The position numbers were made by a program, and so were the translations under genes. The notes below the pieces were generated by a model. It saw only the letters and a list, made by a program, of their open reading frames with translations. It was not told the DNA's origin and made no database searches. A stretch of 64,000 nt of DNA from Cytobacillus sp. IB215665 (GTDB taxonomy: Bacteria; Bacillota; Bacilli; Bacillales; SM2101), in NCBI RefSeq assembly GCF_033963835.1, contig NZ_JAXBME010000012.1, positions 112,817 to 176,816 on the forward strand, read 5' to 3'. Shown here piece after piece: positions 63,725-64,000 of the stretch. Within the stretch, counting starts at the first letter, position 1. Every line of letters begins with the position of its first letter.

Positions 63725-64000
63725 ATGAGCGAGCAGAGTCAATTAGTACAAAACCCGACCCAAAACCAGATCAAATTGGGGGTAACAGGGATGACTTGTG
63801 CCGCGTGTTCCACACGAATTGAAAAGGTCTTAAACAAAATGGACGGTGTGGAAGCGAATGTAAATTTGGCTATGGAAGCTGCAACAATTAAGTATAATGC
63901 TGATACAGTGAAGCCGGAAGATGTAGTGTCAAAAATAAATAAACTCGGCTACGGTGTACAGACTGAGAAGGTAGATCTTGATATATACGGCATGACATGT
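63725..64000 (+). CDS. copA: CopA copper-exporting P1B-type ATPase (N-terminal fragment)
   Basis: 92 codons to the window edge. First heavy-metal-binding domain with GMTCAACSTRIEKVL near 23-37 (C-x2-C), and a second begins at GMTC at the edge. The full protein would export Cu(I). ATG 63725 is behind GGGGAT. It is the last gene of the csoR operon in view; copZ is not between them. Confidence 0.93.
   Translation, partial: MSEQSQLVQNPTQNQIKLGVTGMTCAACSTRIEKVLNKMDGVEANVNLAMEAATIKYNADTVKPEDVVSKINKLGYGVQTEKVDLDIYGMTC

Noticed and set aside
1..64000. Prophage, CRISPR array, tRNA/rRNA genes or intact IS
   Set aside because: No phage structural genes, regular direct-repeat arrays, tRNA cloverleafs or transposase ORFs were recognised anywhere in the window.

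Overview
This window is a chromosomal segment from a low-GC, endospore-forming member of the Bacillaceae. Evidence: AT-rich DNA, strong AGGAGG-type ribosome binding sites, many TTG/GTG starts, spore genes (cotD, sspL, gamma-type SASP-like genes, a YjcZ-like gene) and gene order matching the Bacillus subtilis yprA-to-ilvA part of the chromosome. The genus cannot be fixed from the sequence alone.

Layout. 1-2.7 kb: SASP-like small genes, an Hsp20 gene and hcp, which carries an Fnr/Crp-type box. 3-6 kb: a Crp/Fnr-family regulator and mrfA. 6.3-15.4 kb: the conserved block mrfB-cotD-ypsA-gpsB-rnpB-rlmL-ypvA-ypwA (DNA repair, spore coat, cell division, RNase P RNA, rRNA methylation, helicase, carboxypeptidase). 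15.5-17.8 kb: a three-gene ba3-type cytochrome oxidase operon on the minus strand. 18.3-28.5 kb: a CheX-like protein, dynamin-like DynA, YpbS, a rhodanese, SASP-type genes, a DMT permease, an RNase H-like protein and a zinc-finger protein. 28.7-33 kb: DUF2564 protein, CspD, an HD-GYP protein and TopB. 33-38.7 kb: small spore-type proteins, a methyltransferase, a nucleotidyltransferase, an endonuclease I-type nuclease and MetA. 39-46.9 kb: Fhs, a glutathione peroxidase, DegV, YpgQ and an Uup/YfmR-type ABC-F protein. 47.4-56.5 kb: an NlpC/P60 hydrolase, YpgR/CvfC, an amino-acid racemase, LysR, IlvD, BrxA, YpiP, YuzL-like and YpjP. 56.8-64 kb: a glutamate/dicarboxylate symporter, a secreted PPEP/lethal-factor-type metalloprotease, DfrA, IlvA behind a CodY box, TatA/TatC, and a copper block (a sulfite/nitrite reductase-like half-domain protein, csoR, copA) with two CsoR-type operators.

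The most notable feature is a family of dispersed, roughly 90-160 bp non-coding elements in intergenic regions across the window. Their imperfect terminal inverted repeats resemble GGCT(C/G)TTTTCGTAA. At least four copies are flanked by perfect 8-9 bp direct repeats, and several more by decayed ones. They behave like MITEs, probably moved by an ISL3-type transposase encoded elsewhere (inference). They insert at gene 3' ends, in terminator T-tracts and next to one another, and in two genes (the DegV gene and the LysR gene) the element supplies all or part of the present stop codon.

Functional themes are sporulation (small SASP-like genes, CotD), redox and nitrosative stress (Hcp with its Crp/Fnr-type box, BrxA, glutathione peroxidase), DNA repair and topology (MrfA, MrfB, YpvA, TopB), branched-chain amino acid synthesis (IlvD, IlvA), one-carbon and methionine metabolism (Fhs, MetA, DfrA) and copper homeostasis. 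No prophage, CRISPR array, tRNA, rRNA operon or intact insertion sequence was seen.
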